The notes under the pieces: model-generated
Databases searched by the model: none
What the model saw: the letters and a program-made list of their open reading frames with translations, nothing else
Told to the model about the DNA's origin: nothing
Shown: positions 21,858 through 34,521 of the stretch, piece by piece
Layout: each line of letters opens with the position of its first letter
Position numbering within the stretch: position 1 is the stretch's first letter
Made by a program: the position numbers and the translations under genes
Assembly: GCA_032622095.1 (NCBI GenBank)
Contig: CP136061.1
Location: 194,724,835 to 194,788,834 of the forward strand
From: Siphonodentalium dalli
Taxonomy: Eukaryota > Mollusca > Scaphopoda > Gadilida > Siphonodentaliidae
Length of the DNA stretch: 64,000 nt
Direction of reading: 5' to 3'

Positions 21858-24800
21858 GGTCAACCTAGAAAAAATTTGGACTAAGTTGGTTTTTATATCA
21901 TTTTGAAGAGGAAGCTCTCCTCTATAACATATCCAAAATCCGCTAAAATCCGCTTTGAGCAATTTTTGTAATTCAAGATGGCGTCCAAGATGGCTGCCAT
22001 TTTCCTATAAGTCAGCTCGATGCAATTATAGTGAGAACATCTTGTCATATGTATACACTTGTATACATTTTTGTGAAGCTATAACATAACGCCATCTTTA
22101 TGTGCCACAATTGAAACTTCCCGTCCAAGATGGCCGCCAAAATTGCGACCGGAAGTGGAATTCATACGTTTTTACTAATACTTTTAAGATAAGTTTCTGA
22201 GGTCTTGAACTGGTTGAGAATTGTGACTCTATTTTGTATATATAGCATGTTAACTGACCATTGGAACAATGAAATATGCTGTTCGTGGGGGTCCACACCC
22301 TTCCGATCACTCAAAAATTCGATTTTACAAAACGCGGTATAACATTTTACAAAAGATCCCCTTTGTGATTCTGGTCACATTTCACCAAGAAGTGGGAAGA
22401 ACTGTGCAATGTAAGTGATCCATTCTATATCTTATTGATATTCGAACTGAATGGTACCAAAATTGTCACTTTGGCTCAAAATGACCGCCAAAATATGGAA
22501 AAATGTTAATTATTATCCCAACGTGCCATGCAACCGCTTACAAGTTATGGTGATGTACACAAATGGCTATTCCGTATTATATACATTGAATACCAACATT
22601 TCTTATGCACCTTGATTAATTTTTACTATTTACCATTCTGAAATCACCAGAATTATGGGATTTTTCTATCACAAACAGCATCAAACTCGGCAAAAAATCA
22701 CTATCTTTAGTATCAAAGGTTCTTTTTATTTTGATATGCCTTAAATATGACATAGTGTGGTGTTTTAGACAATATTACTCAAGATTAAATGCAAAATGGC
22801 AACCAAATTTAGTAAAAAGTTTATATTCCGAACATTATTCTCGGCTGTTCCGAAATGGTAGCAAATTGTGACTCACTTGGTTATTAAAGATGCTACTTAA
22901 TCAATGGACAACTTAATCTTATATTATGGTTGTCCCAAAACCTTATGGGGCACGACAAATTAATTTTAAGGGATGCAGTATGAATTTTGCCGAACACCTC
23001 TTTTGGGATTATGTCCATGTTTTTTACGGAAACGGACGGAACGTTGAACCTGAACTGACAGGTATCATATTATGTGGCTACTCTGGCCCATTAGCATCAA
23101 AATTGATTAACTTATAAACTATTGTCAGGAAAACCGTTTTCTTCACATTGCATATAAAACGCAATTAATGTGGAGAACACTCCACTCTGATATTACCTCT
23201 ATCGATTAACATATCCTTGAGTTATTGTGGAAAGTGATAGTCACACAAAGGTGCACCAGTACAAATCACACATGAGCATGCAGTCACTCCATATATACAT
23301 ACATGAATACCACGTAAATGGCCATGTGCCACTCGCTGTATAGACATACACCTCACCCATTACCATACAGCCACAATTGGGTTTACCCATACACCAACTC
23401 ATGGTCATATAGCCGTGAATAACATTGCAGACACACCAGGTATACTCCCACACATCACATGACCTGTATACATATTCACTACATAAATGAACACAAAGTG
23501 ACCTCTTGTATACCTATTCGCCTAACCATATGCCATACAGTCACTCCATGTATATGTATTTGCCACATCCATAGCTATACAGCCACTAAATATATACATA
23601 TACACCTCACCGATGACCATACAGTCACTCCATACATGTTCGCTACATATATTACTTCTTGTATATCTATTTGCCTCACCGGTGGTCACACAGTCTCACT
23701 CCCTGTATATATACATATTTGCGACACCCATGGCCATATAGCCACTCAAGATATACATATACACCCAACCCAAAACTATAGAGTCACTCTATGTATATAC
23801 ATATAACCTCACAAAAGTGGCCTTACAGCCCTTCTAGATATATCAATGTCTCGTACCGCGCATACGGCCATTCATACACTCCAGACTTGCATATACACCT
23901 GACCCATGACATTTCAGCTTCTCGCTGTATACGCATAAACCAGATTCGTGATCATTGTCACTCCTTGTATATCAATTCACCCCACCATTAATTTTGTCAT
24001 ACTGTCAATCCCCATATACATATGTACATATTGGCCGTGCCATGGCCATGTAGTCACTCATGATATACATATACACCTCACCCATGACACAGCGTCACTC
24101 CGCGTGTGTATATATACCTCACCAATGGCCATACAACCCTTATATATACCAATACCCCGCACACACGGCCATTCGTACACGTCAGACTTGCATATACAGC
24201 TCAATCGTGACAATTCAGCCACTCGCTGTATACATATACACCCTCTCCACGAGCATTCAGCTAGTTACTGTATTCTTGTACACACCACCAAAGACAATAC
24301 AATAGTACATATTAACATATACATCCCATCCATCACCATGAGGTTGCTCTCTATATACACTAGCCGCCAATGGCCATCAAAGTGTACTCCAGGTATGCAT
24401 ATACACTTCAACAATGACCGTGCAGTCATTCCGTGTATACATATACACATTGCCCATAACCACACAACCACACCCTATTTATACATACACCCATCCATTA
24501 CCATACATCCAACATGTGTATATATATACACCCGCCCATGACAATACATCCACCCAATGTACATATGTACAGCCCACCACTGACCACACAATCACTCCAT
24601 GTATACATACAGGACAGTGTAGCTGCTCTCGTTATGACCATACACCACTTCAATGACCAGACAGCCACTCACTGTAAACATGTTCACATCACACATCAGC
24701 ATACAGCTACTCCTTATATACATCTCACTATGGACATCCCATCCATGACCATATAGTCACACATTGTATAACTATTCACACCATTCATGAATACAATAGT

Positions 24801-26115
24801 TCCATGTATACCTACTCACATCGCCTATGACCAGACAATCAACAGACATACACACTGTATTAAGTTGATCAATGTTGATGCTAATGGACCAGAATAGCCA
24901 CTTAATATGACCCATCTCAGTTCGGTTTCAACGTTCTGCCCATTTCCGTTCAAAAACAAGGAAGCTTTACGCAAAATCCATATTGCAATCATCAAAATGA
25001 ATTTGTCATGACTCGTAGGGTACCGGGGCAATCCGAATAGAACATTTAGTTGATTAAGTAGCACGTGAGTCACAATTGATTATGTATACATATACACCAC
25101 GTATATACACATATGTTTATGTATATCATAATGTTTACCAACTTGGTTGCCATTTTGGAAGCCATCTTGAGTAATTTTGTCTAACACAACTCAGTGTGAC
25201 ACATGTAACACATATCAAAACAATAAACATCTTTGATACCAAACATAGTTCCATTTTACTTTCAAAATATGGCTCAAACCTGAACAGCGATTTTTTTGCC
25301 GATTTTGATATCAGGATTGTGACAGAAAATTTCGAATAATTCTGGTAATTTCAGTGGTTAAAATAGTAACAAAATACCAAAGGTGCATCAGAAATGTTAG
25401 TACTCAAGCTATATAAGACATACTAGTCAACTGTGTGCATCACCCTAACTTGTAAGCGGTTGCGTGGCACGCTGGGATAATAATTAACATTTTCCATATT
25501 TTGGTGGCCATATTGGCAGCCATTTTGAGCCAAAGTGACAATTTTGGTACCTTTGAATTCGAATATCAATAAGATATAGAATGGATCAGTTACATTGCAC
25601 AGTTCTTCCCACTTCTTGATGAAATATGATTAGAATCTTGGGGATCTTTTGTGAAATGTTATACCGCGTTTTGTAAAATCGATTTTTTGAGTGATCAGAA
25701 GGGGTGTGGACCTCACGAACAGCATATTTCATTGCTCCAATTGTCATTTAACATGCTGTATACAAAATAAAGCCAAAATTCTCAACCAGTTCCAAACCAC
25801 GGACACTTATCTTAAAGATATTATTAAAAAAACGTAAAAAATCCACTTCCGGTCGCCATTTTAGCGGCCATCTTGGACGGGGAGTTATGTCTTAGCTTCA
25901 CAAAAATGTATACATGTGTATATATATGACAAGATGTTCTCACTATAATTGCATAAAGCTGACTTATATGAAAATGGCAGCCATCTTGGACGCCATTTTG
26001 AATTACAAAAAATGCTCAAAGCAGATTTTAGCGGATTTTGGATATGTTATGGAGGATATATTCCTCTTCAAAATGATATACAAACCAACTTAGTCCAAAT
26101 TTTGTCAAGGTCAAA
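21858..26115. mobile_element. Giant fold-back element with minisatellite loop (4.3 kb)
   Basis: Left arm (about 21858-23118) and right arm (about 24856-26115) are inverted copies along their whole length. Shared blocks include AATTTGGACTAAGTTGGTTT, ATCCAAAATCCGCTAAAATC, CAAGATGGCGTCCAAGATGG, AGTGGGAAGAACTGTGCAAT and GGCCCATTAGCATCAA. The loop is a 42-bp minisatellite. No transposase. Both arms encode the peptide GYSGPLAS in equivalent frames, which the arm homology explains. Outer limits are approximate and no target duplication is evident. Confidence 0.85.
23245..24840 (+). repeat. Degenerate 42-bp minisatellite (loop of the giant fold-back)
   Basis: About 35-40 variable units of roughly 42 bp built on ACCATACAGTCACTCCATG then TATACATATACACC and CACCCATG. 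Sampled spacing at 23534, 23576 and 23618 is 42 bp. Open frames rich in IHIH across it are repeat artefacts. Confidence 0.85.
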
Positions 26116-26540
26116 CCTTTTATCGACCAGACTAATAGGCGACAGTGTTAACGTTTCGGCCAAATTCACTGAACTGAAGCCTGCAAGCCATACCAGTGAT
26201 GTTTACCCAGCTAGATTGACACCAGTTGATCATGAAAATGCAAGAAAAATCATAGGTCATGTGTTTACTTTTTAAAATAAATCCCCAAGTCTACGACAGG
26301 GCTATCTCACAGCCAAATTTGATCTGGAAAAACCCAGGACTACAGCAGCTAGTTAAATAAATTTCCCGCTCACAAAAATCCATTCCCCCATTCATTCACC
26401 AGTTTAAATTATTTAGATATTATGTACAAATCAAATAAACGCGATGTCATCCTTTAATAACGTGTCGCATGTATCAGGTGAATGTCATTCTCCAGTTACC
26501 TTCACCTTTAGTACATGGGCACAGGGTATTTCGCATACAG
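26116..26540. other. Intergenic, nothing recognised
   Basis: No supported gene; the 108-codon frame ending at 26275 starts inside the fold-back arm. Confidence 0.35.
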
Positions 26541-26605
26541 GAGAAGTCGGCCCCGCGCGAAGTCGGCCCCATACGAAGACGGCCCCACGCGAAGTCGGCC
26601 CCAAA
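26541..26605 (+). repeat. Short tandem repeat of GAAGTCGGCCCC
   Basis: Four units of about 17 bp (CGAAGTCGGCCCCACG and variants), GC-rich against the AT-rich surroundings. Confidence 0.8.
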
Positions 26606-27140
26606 TATAACAAAACCATTCTTTATTTAATTTATGATATGAATTATGAAATTGATAATAATAATAATGACAATATAATAATAAATTCAATTAACAAATT
26701 CAAACAACGTCGTCGTCGCTATCACTGTCGCTGTCAGTAATGGGTGCATGCTGAAATCTCTGCGATCCATCGTAGTAACTGACTTACCAAATCATATGCT
26801 TGAGAAAACGCAGTCAACAGGCATTGTGCCGAATTAAGGAATGTATAAAAATCGGTTTATTGGTGGTTTAGGCCAAGGTCAGGGGGGATTTGGAAGGGGC
26901 GGCACACCTTCCCTACAACCTACTTGAGAAATTTTGAATGGGGGTCATGAATGGTTTTACAATACATGACACGATGAAAATGATGGTGAAAATGATCCAG
27001 ACATTGAATTATTTTTTCTTTTCTTTGTTTTCTTTCTCTGTCTGTTTGCAAGAAGTTCTCGATCTAGTTGTTGCTGTCGTCGTTGTTCTAAATCTTTTTG
27101 GTACTCTGCACGTTCTGCTTGAACTTCTGCTATGAGATTC
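26606..27140. other. Intergenic with AAT-rich simple repeat
   Basis: AATAATAATAATGAC tract near 26655-26670; otherwise nothing recognised. Confidence 0.4.
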
Positions 27141-27812
27141 TTATGAGCTCCGCACTGGTGTTGGTGGAGCTACTGCTGTTGTTGTTGTTGTTGTTGTTGT
27201 TGTTGTAGCAGGTGGTGGAGATGGAGGACACCGGGATGTGGTGGTATTCCAGTGTCCTTGGTGGAAGCGTGTCCATCTCCACCACGAAGTCTGCGACAGG
27301 GACGTCCGGGTGGCATCGGCATCCCTGTCTCCGCTGGCCTCGATGACGACATGGACATCCGGAGTGTCAGCGGCGTCCCTGCGTCTGGTGGTAATATCGT
27401 CAGCGGCATCGTCGGTGGGGGCCAAGTGGGGGGAGCTGGGCGTCTCTCAGCTCGCCCCTGTTTCCACTTTGCCCTCCTGTCCGCGTCTCTTCTCCTGTGG
27501 GAGGGGGTCTTCTTTCTTCTCCGCCTCCACTTTTCTCCTCGGTTCCAGGTAGCTGGTGATCTCCAGCTACCGGTTTACGGCAGGCAGAGGGTCATGAAAA
27601 GGACCGTGTCGGTGTAACCCGCGGTATGTCAAAAACAAGTCAACCTGCACATGGCTACCTGACCTGTGTAAATTCCAGGTCAGGCAATCCAGGTTGATTG
27701 AGCTCAGCACGAGCCTGACTTCAGCGGGGATTATAGATGAATCCATTGTCCAGCTGAAGTCAGTTATCCGATCGCCAGGTGGGCGAAGCCCGGGAGCGCT
27801 CAACCAGGACAT
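27141..27812 (-). pseudogene. Broken paralogue of the 28023-28871 reading frame
   Basis: Minus strand. The N-terminal part (27812-27567) has MDSSIIPAEVRLVLS, then WNLHRSGSHVQVDL, which aligns with MDLIPRQVCLVLS, then WTLHSNAGRLQVTL, of the neighbour. The basic module (RRKTP, HRRRDADRRAKW, ERRPAPP) follows only after a frame change near 27530. A third part restarts in the first frame (TTRRRDAADTPDV) and runs into a Thr-rich tail encoded by a CAA/TTG simple repeat (27176-27209). Stops and frame changes between modules mark it as decayed. I do not recognise the family; no catalytic motif is visible. Confidence 0.6.
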
Positions 27813-28022
27813 CTTACCCCAACGGCGGTCGGAGCTCGAATGAGTCGGAGCTCGGATGTATAAAAAAATCGGCGGCGGTGGTGATTTTGGGGGTTAACCC
27901 CGGGATGGTCGAATAGACCGAGAGGTCTATTCCTTCACCCCTCATTTTTTAGCTTTATTTAAAACATAAGAAGAAAAAAGGTGAAAAAATAGCAATTTTG
28001 GTACTCTTTTTTTTTTTGGTGT

Positions 28023-28871
28023 TCAATTTCTTTTTCCTGGGAATGGTGGATTCTTTGAAAGGCTGATGTCTGGGTCTGGCTGACCATTTACTGTTCGGAT
28101 GATGGTTCTCCCTATTGATGGTTGGTGTTGGTCAGGCCCTTCATAGATCTGGCGATCCCTCAGCTGGAAGAATTCGTAATTACTGAGCTGGTATTTATTT
28201 CCTGCTGAGTGATGTGAGTTCATCGCTCTTCTGATTCTGTGATGTTCGTCGTTGATTATTTCCCGCTCTGTTTTGTTGGGCAACGCCGGCCTCTCCTCGT
28301 ACCTCGGCGTCGCAGGGGCGGTGCTTTCCGCCCCTGGTAGAGTCTGGCTTGGTGGAGTAGCCATCTCCACGTCGAAGACAGCGGCAGGAACCTCCGGGAT
28401 GACTTCGGTGTTCCTGGTTCCGCTGTCCTCGCCGACGGCAGGGACATCCGGGGTGACATCGGCGTCCCTGCTCCGTCTGGTAGTGGTGATATCTTCTACT
28501 GCCGGCTGATGTTGCTGCTGTGAGGTCAAGTGGGGAAGAACTGGGCGTCTCTCAGTTCATCCTCTTCTCAACTTGGCCCTCCTCTCGGCATCCCTGCGGC
28601 GCTGTAAAGGGGTCTTCGCCTTCCTCTTCCTCCCGGTATGTGTCCTTTGGCTAGCCCCAACCGAGTCCCGGCCGGTGGAGGGTTCCACTGGGGTAACCTG
28701 ATAGTCCAAAGTCACCTGCAGTCGGCCCGCGTTAGAGTGCAAAGTCCATCCAACACAATGAGCCGACTGCAGGTCGCTCAGCACGAGACAGACTTGGCGG
28801 GGGATTAAATCCATTCCGCCAAGTCCGATAGAAATAGTCACGGAACGCTCACGGCTTAACGCGTCGAGCAT
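28023..28871 (-). pseudogene. Unrecognised basic/Pro-Thr-rich protein gene, one in-frame stop (unit A)
   Basis: Minus strand from ATG at 28871. The N-terminal domain is about 60 residues (ISIGLGGMDLIPRQVCLVLS, then GWTLHSNAGRLQVTLDY). A basic module RKRKAKTPLQRRRDAERRAK comes next, then a TGA at about 28557-28559. The same frame continues open for about 175 codons: Gln/Thr/Pro-rich (SQQQHQPAVEDITTTRR), then a Glu/His/Arg-rich part ending PPFPGKRN. In units B and C the TGA position reads CGA, so the stop is specific to A. No ATG immediately follows the stop, so this looks like one broken gene rather than two. The triplication breakpoint lies inside it at 28399-28401. Function unknown; no homologue recognised. 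It may be repeat-associated. Confidence 0.5.
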
Positions 28872-29513
28872 AAAATGCGACCATCCCGCGAGCGCTCCGG
28901 AAGTTTACCAAGCTCTACCAGCGTCGCGGTTGTTATCTCAAGGATTTATCTGCCTGAATGTCATGTCGCTGTTGATCTTTACTCAACACGCAAACGTCGC
29001 AAATTAAAAAACGCAATTGGGTAACTGTCTTACTACGCATGAAATTAATGTAAGTAGATAAACATGCATTGAGATAATATCAATAAAACGTACTACGTGC
29101 CTGATATGTGAGTGAGTGAGGGATTGCCACGATGAAGAACAATTCTGGACGATCGATCGTGCAATTATTATACATATCGTAGATAATACATATCGTAGAT
29201 AATACAATGTAGCAAAATGTAATGTGTAGAGATCAACCTTGGTGAAACGCAATGGGTTAATTGGTCCAGTCGACTCATTGTGCGGAAACTCAACGGGCAA
29301 CATGGCTAGCTCTGACATAGTTATTATGACGACCAATTGTCACCAAACCCCACCGTAATAAAGTGTCACACATACTATGCCATCGCTACTGTGGTACATG
29401 TGTCCGCAACCATTGGTCCATGTGTACGGACATGTATATATTTATCGATAGCTTTGAAACTACAACCACAAGCGGCGTTGCCATTTTTCTGCCAGTCGTC
29501 CAGAGTGTTCTTC
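28872..29513. other. Unit A upstream stretch, no gene seen
   Basis: Non-repetitive within the unit apart from a short tandem CATATCGTAGATAATA (2 copies here and in unit B, 3 in C). Open frames (29004-29336) are kept in all units by sequence identity only. Confidence 0.5.
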
Positions 29514-29520
29514 ATTATAA

Positions 29521-31515
29521 AGAGACCTTTCGCAAAACTCACGTTTACGATTACGGATACGGATAGGGCACTACGTCACCAACATTTGTGTACTTTCTAA
29601 TCGTTGTCGTATTTTACTATCCGCAATAACGGTTACGATTTCATGGTTTCTAATAAGCTCAAATAACACCTGAAATTTATTTTCTGCAATATATCACTTT
29701 ACTCCGTTCGAGACTGTATATGTATATCATGTAAATCATCCAGTTGTTTTGAGCTACGACCTCGGTATGCTGTTTATATTGGCAATCACTGTACTCGTCG
29801 TCGTGAATCTCGAGCTTCCCGCGAAATAAGATCGCTATTCACAACGGATAGTAATCGCTGGCTGCGACACAACACTTTGCAGTAATATATAGAAGTCCAC
29901 TATGAAACCAGTCGCAAAATACACGACTGACATGGATTTGGTGGTACTAAAAGATTATTTGGCGCACCCACCAACATCACCGTGTCGACTTTGTTTCGAT
30001 TTGATAGGACCAAATCAGAAGTGATGCACATCAGCGAGCACAGCAATCTTATGTCTGATTTCCTAAACCCAAAGAGGTGATAGGCCTGGATAGGATAGGA
30101 TATGATATTTTATTTCCAATACACATACACAGAGACGTGGCGACATGGGGGGGGGGGGGGGGTTTGGGGGTGTCTCACCCTCCGACTTTGGTCAAAATTT
30201 TCAACAGTTGGAAATTTCATACCTGACACAACATTAGTTGGAAATTTCACACCAACAATAGGTTGAATATGTTCTTGTAGTTTGATTTTCAAACAACTTA
30301 TTGTGGGGAATTTGTTTTTGGACCAATATTTGCATATTTTCCTTCTTTTGATAAAAATTTTGGACTGAAATGGCCATCAGTTAGAAATTTTCCAACCTTA
30401 GGGGTGTCAGGTTGGAAATTTCCAACACTTGGAATGCTTGTGTCCTGGTCCCTCCCCGTGGCCAGTCAAAAACTTCTAATTAATTTAAGAAAATAATATT
30501 GTCCTACATATGGTCAAAATTGTCACTGGAATTGTCATCAGTTGGAAATTTCCAACTCTATGAATGCTTGAGGCTAGTCTAGATGCCAGGATTTTGCGAT
30601 TTTCTTGTTCACGTTTAAAACATTTTTTCGCCCGGTGTGTCCTGGTCCCTCCCCGTGGCCAATAAAAAACTGCTAATGAGTTTAAGAAAACAATATTTTA
30701 CTACATTTGGTTAAAATCGTTGACTGAAAATTTCCAAACTAAGGGAGAGTAAGAGGTTTGAAATTTCCAACACTAGGAAAGCTTGAGGTCAGTCTAGATG
30801 CTAGGATTTTGCGATTTTCTTGTTTAGTTTTTACAATTTTCTCACACCGGGCCGAACAACAATGGTCGTCCCGGTGGGTCCTGGTCTATTGCCCGTAGTC
30901 GTGTGCACACCCCCAACGGAAACCCTCTAGCCACGTCCTAGCCACATACATATTACATAATAATGATGACAATTATGTATAATTCTGTCGTAAATTGTGG
31001 GGGATGGCATAATCTGGCAAGACTGTCTTCCTGCCGAAATCGCATTGAAATGAAATTGCGGACTGAAAGGGCCTTGAAGTGGTGGCGTCGTGGTTGATGT
31101 GAGGTCCAAATTTAGGAACCCCTCCCCACATCAGCATAACGTCTATCAGGTCATCTATGATAACAACGAACTGAATTTCCACCACATATGACCTGGCATT
31201 TATATATCTGTATTGCCATAATATATCACGAGAATCCCGGGTCGTACGTTGTGACTGGTCGAATTATTGACAATATAAACAGGTCATGATTATCGCATTG
31301 TTGCAAATGAGACGATAAGTGAAGTATTAAGGGACTGTATACCAAACACACGCTTTGAGTTGTAAAAGTGGTACGAAATAATGATGGTACGTGTTCGTCA
31401 AAACTCTTACGCGTAGTCGTTTTGCGAAAGGACTTTTTGGCCATACGGATAGACTTACGACTACGAATAGCTATCCGTATTCGTAATCGTAAACGTGAGG
31501 ATGCGAAAGGTCTCT
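29521..31515. mobile_element. 2 kb TIR element (AGAGACCTTTCGC ends), unit A copy
   Basis: TIRs of about 45 bp (AGAGACCTTTCGCA, then ACGTTTACGATTACG) flanked by the 7-bp duplication ATTATAA (29514-29520 and 31516-31522). Unit B has a single ATTATAA at 41889-41895 and no element. The interior is non-coding: 30120-30900 carries subrepeats of about 213-233 bp with CCTGGTCCCTCCCCGTGGCC and the palindrome GTTGGAAATTTCCAAC. Superfamily not assigned. Confidence 0.9.
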
Positions 31516-31522
31516 ATTATAA

Positions 31523-32272
31523 CAAAATATACGATTACATTTGTGGTGCATGGGGTATATTATCTGACATTTGCCATTGTCATCGGGGAGTTTCTATAGG
31601 GAATTGGGATCGTAGAAAAGTGACTTTGAAATCACATACACAATGGTTCATTCTATTTTATTTTTCGGACTTCGAATCAGGTTTTTCTGTCATGCCTTGT
31701 TGATCACATGTGCTGCAATATACGACATAAGTTAAATCACCAGTTCAGTAATATATGTGCCCCGATCCATTCTGAATGTATTGACGTAAACTATACCCTC
31801 ACAAAATGGCTGTGTCGGTCACATACAGCGGTTGTTTCGAACAAAGTGGCATGGTATATCGAATCACATATATGCTAGATGATCCGGAATCTACTGGCCC
31901 ATGTATGCTTGGTGTAAACAATATTTAATATCGAACAAAACATGTAATACATTCAAACAAATTGACATAAGTAATAATAATATTCAAAACGGGGATTGGA
32001 CAACAAGCCCAAAAGGCTTTTATAAAGTATTTTCCTCGGAGCAGGAAGTTTACCCTTGGTATCAGAGTAGATACCATTTAGGGTAAATTTAGCAGACGGG
32101 GATAACATGTTAGATCCGAAAAAATATTGTTCAAGGAGGGGGTAGAGGGATAGAGTGCAGGAAGGAAGAACGTTTGTCAAGTTAATTGGTATTGCATACC
32201 GTACTGTATGCTTACCGTTTAAAGATTGAATTTCTACGTTTAATCTCACTTAAACACAACGCATCGCATCTG
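31523..32272. other. Unit A stretch, no supported gene
   Basis: 31915-32040 resembles the 131-bp retroposon-tail insertion at 59454-59584 (GTAAACAATATTT, then ACAAGCC-AAAAGGCTTTT). A 98-codon minus-strand frame (31953-32249) recurs in B and C because the units are near-identical; not convincing as a gene. Confidence 0.4.
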
Positions 32273-32276
32273 TTAA

Positions 32277-32747
32277 AGGTACTCAATCCGTAAAGAGGGT
32301 CCCCATCTCAACAGATTCCAACAACAAAAATCCGATCAGAGGGTCCTATATTACTATTTCTTTGACTTTGGGGGTAAAAAATATTTGATTCGAGTCGAGG
32401 AACCCATCAAACAAAGCTCAGAGTTATTAGATATTGATTTTTGAAATTTGTTATTAACTCGAGATGAGTACTAATAACTGCCGTAATCTGCTCTGGATGT
32501 GTACTCCAAATCTATTCAAACAGACAAGGATGGATAACTTTAAAATCAAGTGGTAATTTTAACGCAATTTTGACTGAGTTCTGGGCCATATATAGTATTC
32601 CCGATAATGAAAAATAATAGATTTCTAAAATCGATATCTAACAAATCTGAGCTTTGATGGGTGACTTCCTCGACTCGAATCAAATATTTTTGACCCCCGA
32701 AGCCATTGAAATAGTAATTGAGAGGAGTTTTATCGGATTGAGTACCT
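32277..32747. mobile_element. TTAA-1 element, unit A site 1
   Basis: TTAA-AGGTACTCAATCCGTAAAG at left, ATCGGATTGAGTACCT-TTAA at right. Shared by all three units at the same site, so it predates the triplication. Confidence 0.92.
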
Positions 32748-33099
32748 TTAAGTCTCACTATATATATATACTAGTAGTCGGGTGATAAAGTTACTATACC
32801 TTTGTGTTCAAATACCCTATCTTAGATTTTAACATTATAATTTGTGTTGTGTATTACGTTCTTTCAAAGGACCGTATAGTAACCTCTTCGCTTGAATGTA
32901 AAATAAACACATACAAAACCTTAGAACGACCTCAATAAACCAGCGTATATATTTAACGTACCTCGACCTATGTCAGTTTTTGACTTTCCGTTTAAATTCC
33001 AAAATGGCACGAACACAAGCAACCAGGTCAATATAACTAATTATTATATACATTGAGTTCACATATCACACAGGCTAGTCGTCAAACCAGAAACTAGGG

Positions 33100-33265
33100 T
33101 TCTACCAGCTGGTTCTACCGGAAGAAATTTATGACGAAGATTTTTTGGTGTCATTTGAAGCAGGAATATCACCTCTATAACTATCCAAAATCCGCAAAAA
33201 TTCTCTTTGAGCAATTGTTTTGTCAGAGATTTAAAAAATGCCCATTTTCCGACCTTGGGAAGTAG
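33100..33265 (-). repeat. Diverged fragment of the giant fold-back arm, unit A
   Basis: CTATCCAAAATCCGC and TCTTTGAGCAATT match the terminal part of the 21858-26115 arms. Equivalent fragments lie at 43475-43640 and 56120-56285. Confidence 0.6.
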
Positions 33266-33621
33266 GTTTTTCGACAATATCCCTGATCGGCGATACCAGA
33301 ACGCCTTACTACGCCATCCGTTATTTACCATTTTGCGTGAAATTAGAGTACGGGATCGAATAGAGTGACAAGGATAGATAATGATGCAATGATGTTCAAA
33401 TTACTATAATGCCTACTCTTTTAAGACACGGATAATAAGATCTACACATTTTACCCAAATACTCTATTAATCGCTCTCATGTTCTTTATTAGTGTATTTT
33501 GACAAGGTTGATGTTGTAGATATAAAAATAAATGATGATCGGTCATATATTTCACATATTATCGGTCATATATTTCATATATTACATTCGTCATTGTATA
33601 AATAATCAGAGTAATTATTAA

Positions 33622-34022
33622 AGGCCCATTTAATTTTCGAGTCACCGAATATTTTGTATAGTGCCTTGAAATACGGCTTCAATAAAATTCTATAATTCAT
33701 CACCATTTGGATAGTCTGTGTCTCAGATGGTGCCTATAGATTAATACAAAATAGCTGAAATCATAGAACATTTCCACCGTTTCGCTCCCAGAATGCAACA
33801 GAATCCGAACTAAGATATAGAGTTAGTCCCCTTCCATTGAAAAAAAATAGATTGAAGTACAGTCCATACATGAAACGTGAGCACAGAAAAAACAACATGT
33901 TCACAGTTTATTACACCGGATAGGTTGATTATACAATGTTTTGGAGCTTCTACTTTCAAATGGTATATACTATGGCATATTGTATATAATGTGATCTGGG
34001 CATTCGAAAATTGAGTGGGCCT
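33622..34022 (+). mobile_element. TTAA-2 element, unit A copy 1
   Basis: TTAA-AGGCCCATTTAATTTTCGA at left, AAAATTGAGTGGGCCT at right with the right TTAA mutated (GTGT). Lacks about 30 bp present in units B and C. Confidence 0.75.
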
Positions 34023-34521
34023 GTGTGAGACAACAAAACAATGGATTAAATACACTTGAAAATATTACTTTATTTTTGTTGTCCCTTTCGGTACCAAGAA
34101 CTGCTATAATATTTAATAATTTCACACAACACTCCAATCACCAAATTGCGTATTATCTTGGCTCTATGAGAGGAAGCTTCATTTGTATTATAATGTTGAG
34201 TTAGATTTTTAATTGTATAATATAGAACATTATCCCCATATACACATGTATTAGACTTAAGAATAAAGCAGTCGCAAATATTCCGGCCAAATGGAAACAA
34301 ATGTTGATATGCAGTGACGTCCACTCAAACAGGGAGAAATCAACTGGAAGTAGGCCATAGTGTTAAGAGACATGGTGGTCACATTTAACTTGGTTTTGAA
34401 CACATTACCCAGAACTCATCTCAGCCCAATTTTTCCCCGATCAACAGGCATGCCATTAATATTCTCAACTATAGAACATTATCTATTGGTAGTTACCTTT
34501 CTAAATGAAACTAATCATTAA

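Noticed and set aside
23459-24656. Overlapping open frames rich in His, Ile and Thr, up to 197 codons
   Set aside because: Produced by the 42-bp minisatellite, which stays open in several frames; no start, domain or splice support.
27170-27409. Poly-Gln frame from the CAA/TTG repeat
   Set aside because: Shifted-frame artefact of a simple repeat within the broken gene.
31953-32249. 98-codon minus-strand frame present in all three units
   Set aside because: Kept by high unit identity; part overlaps a retroposon-tail-like repeat; no domain.
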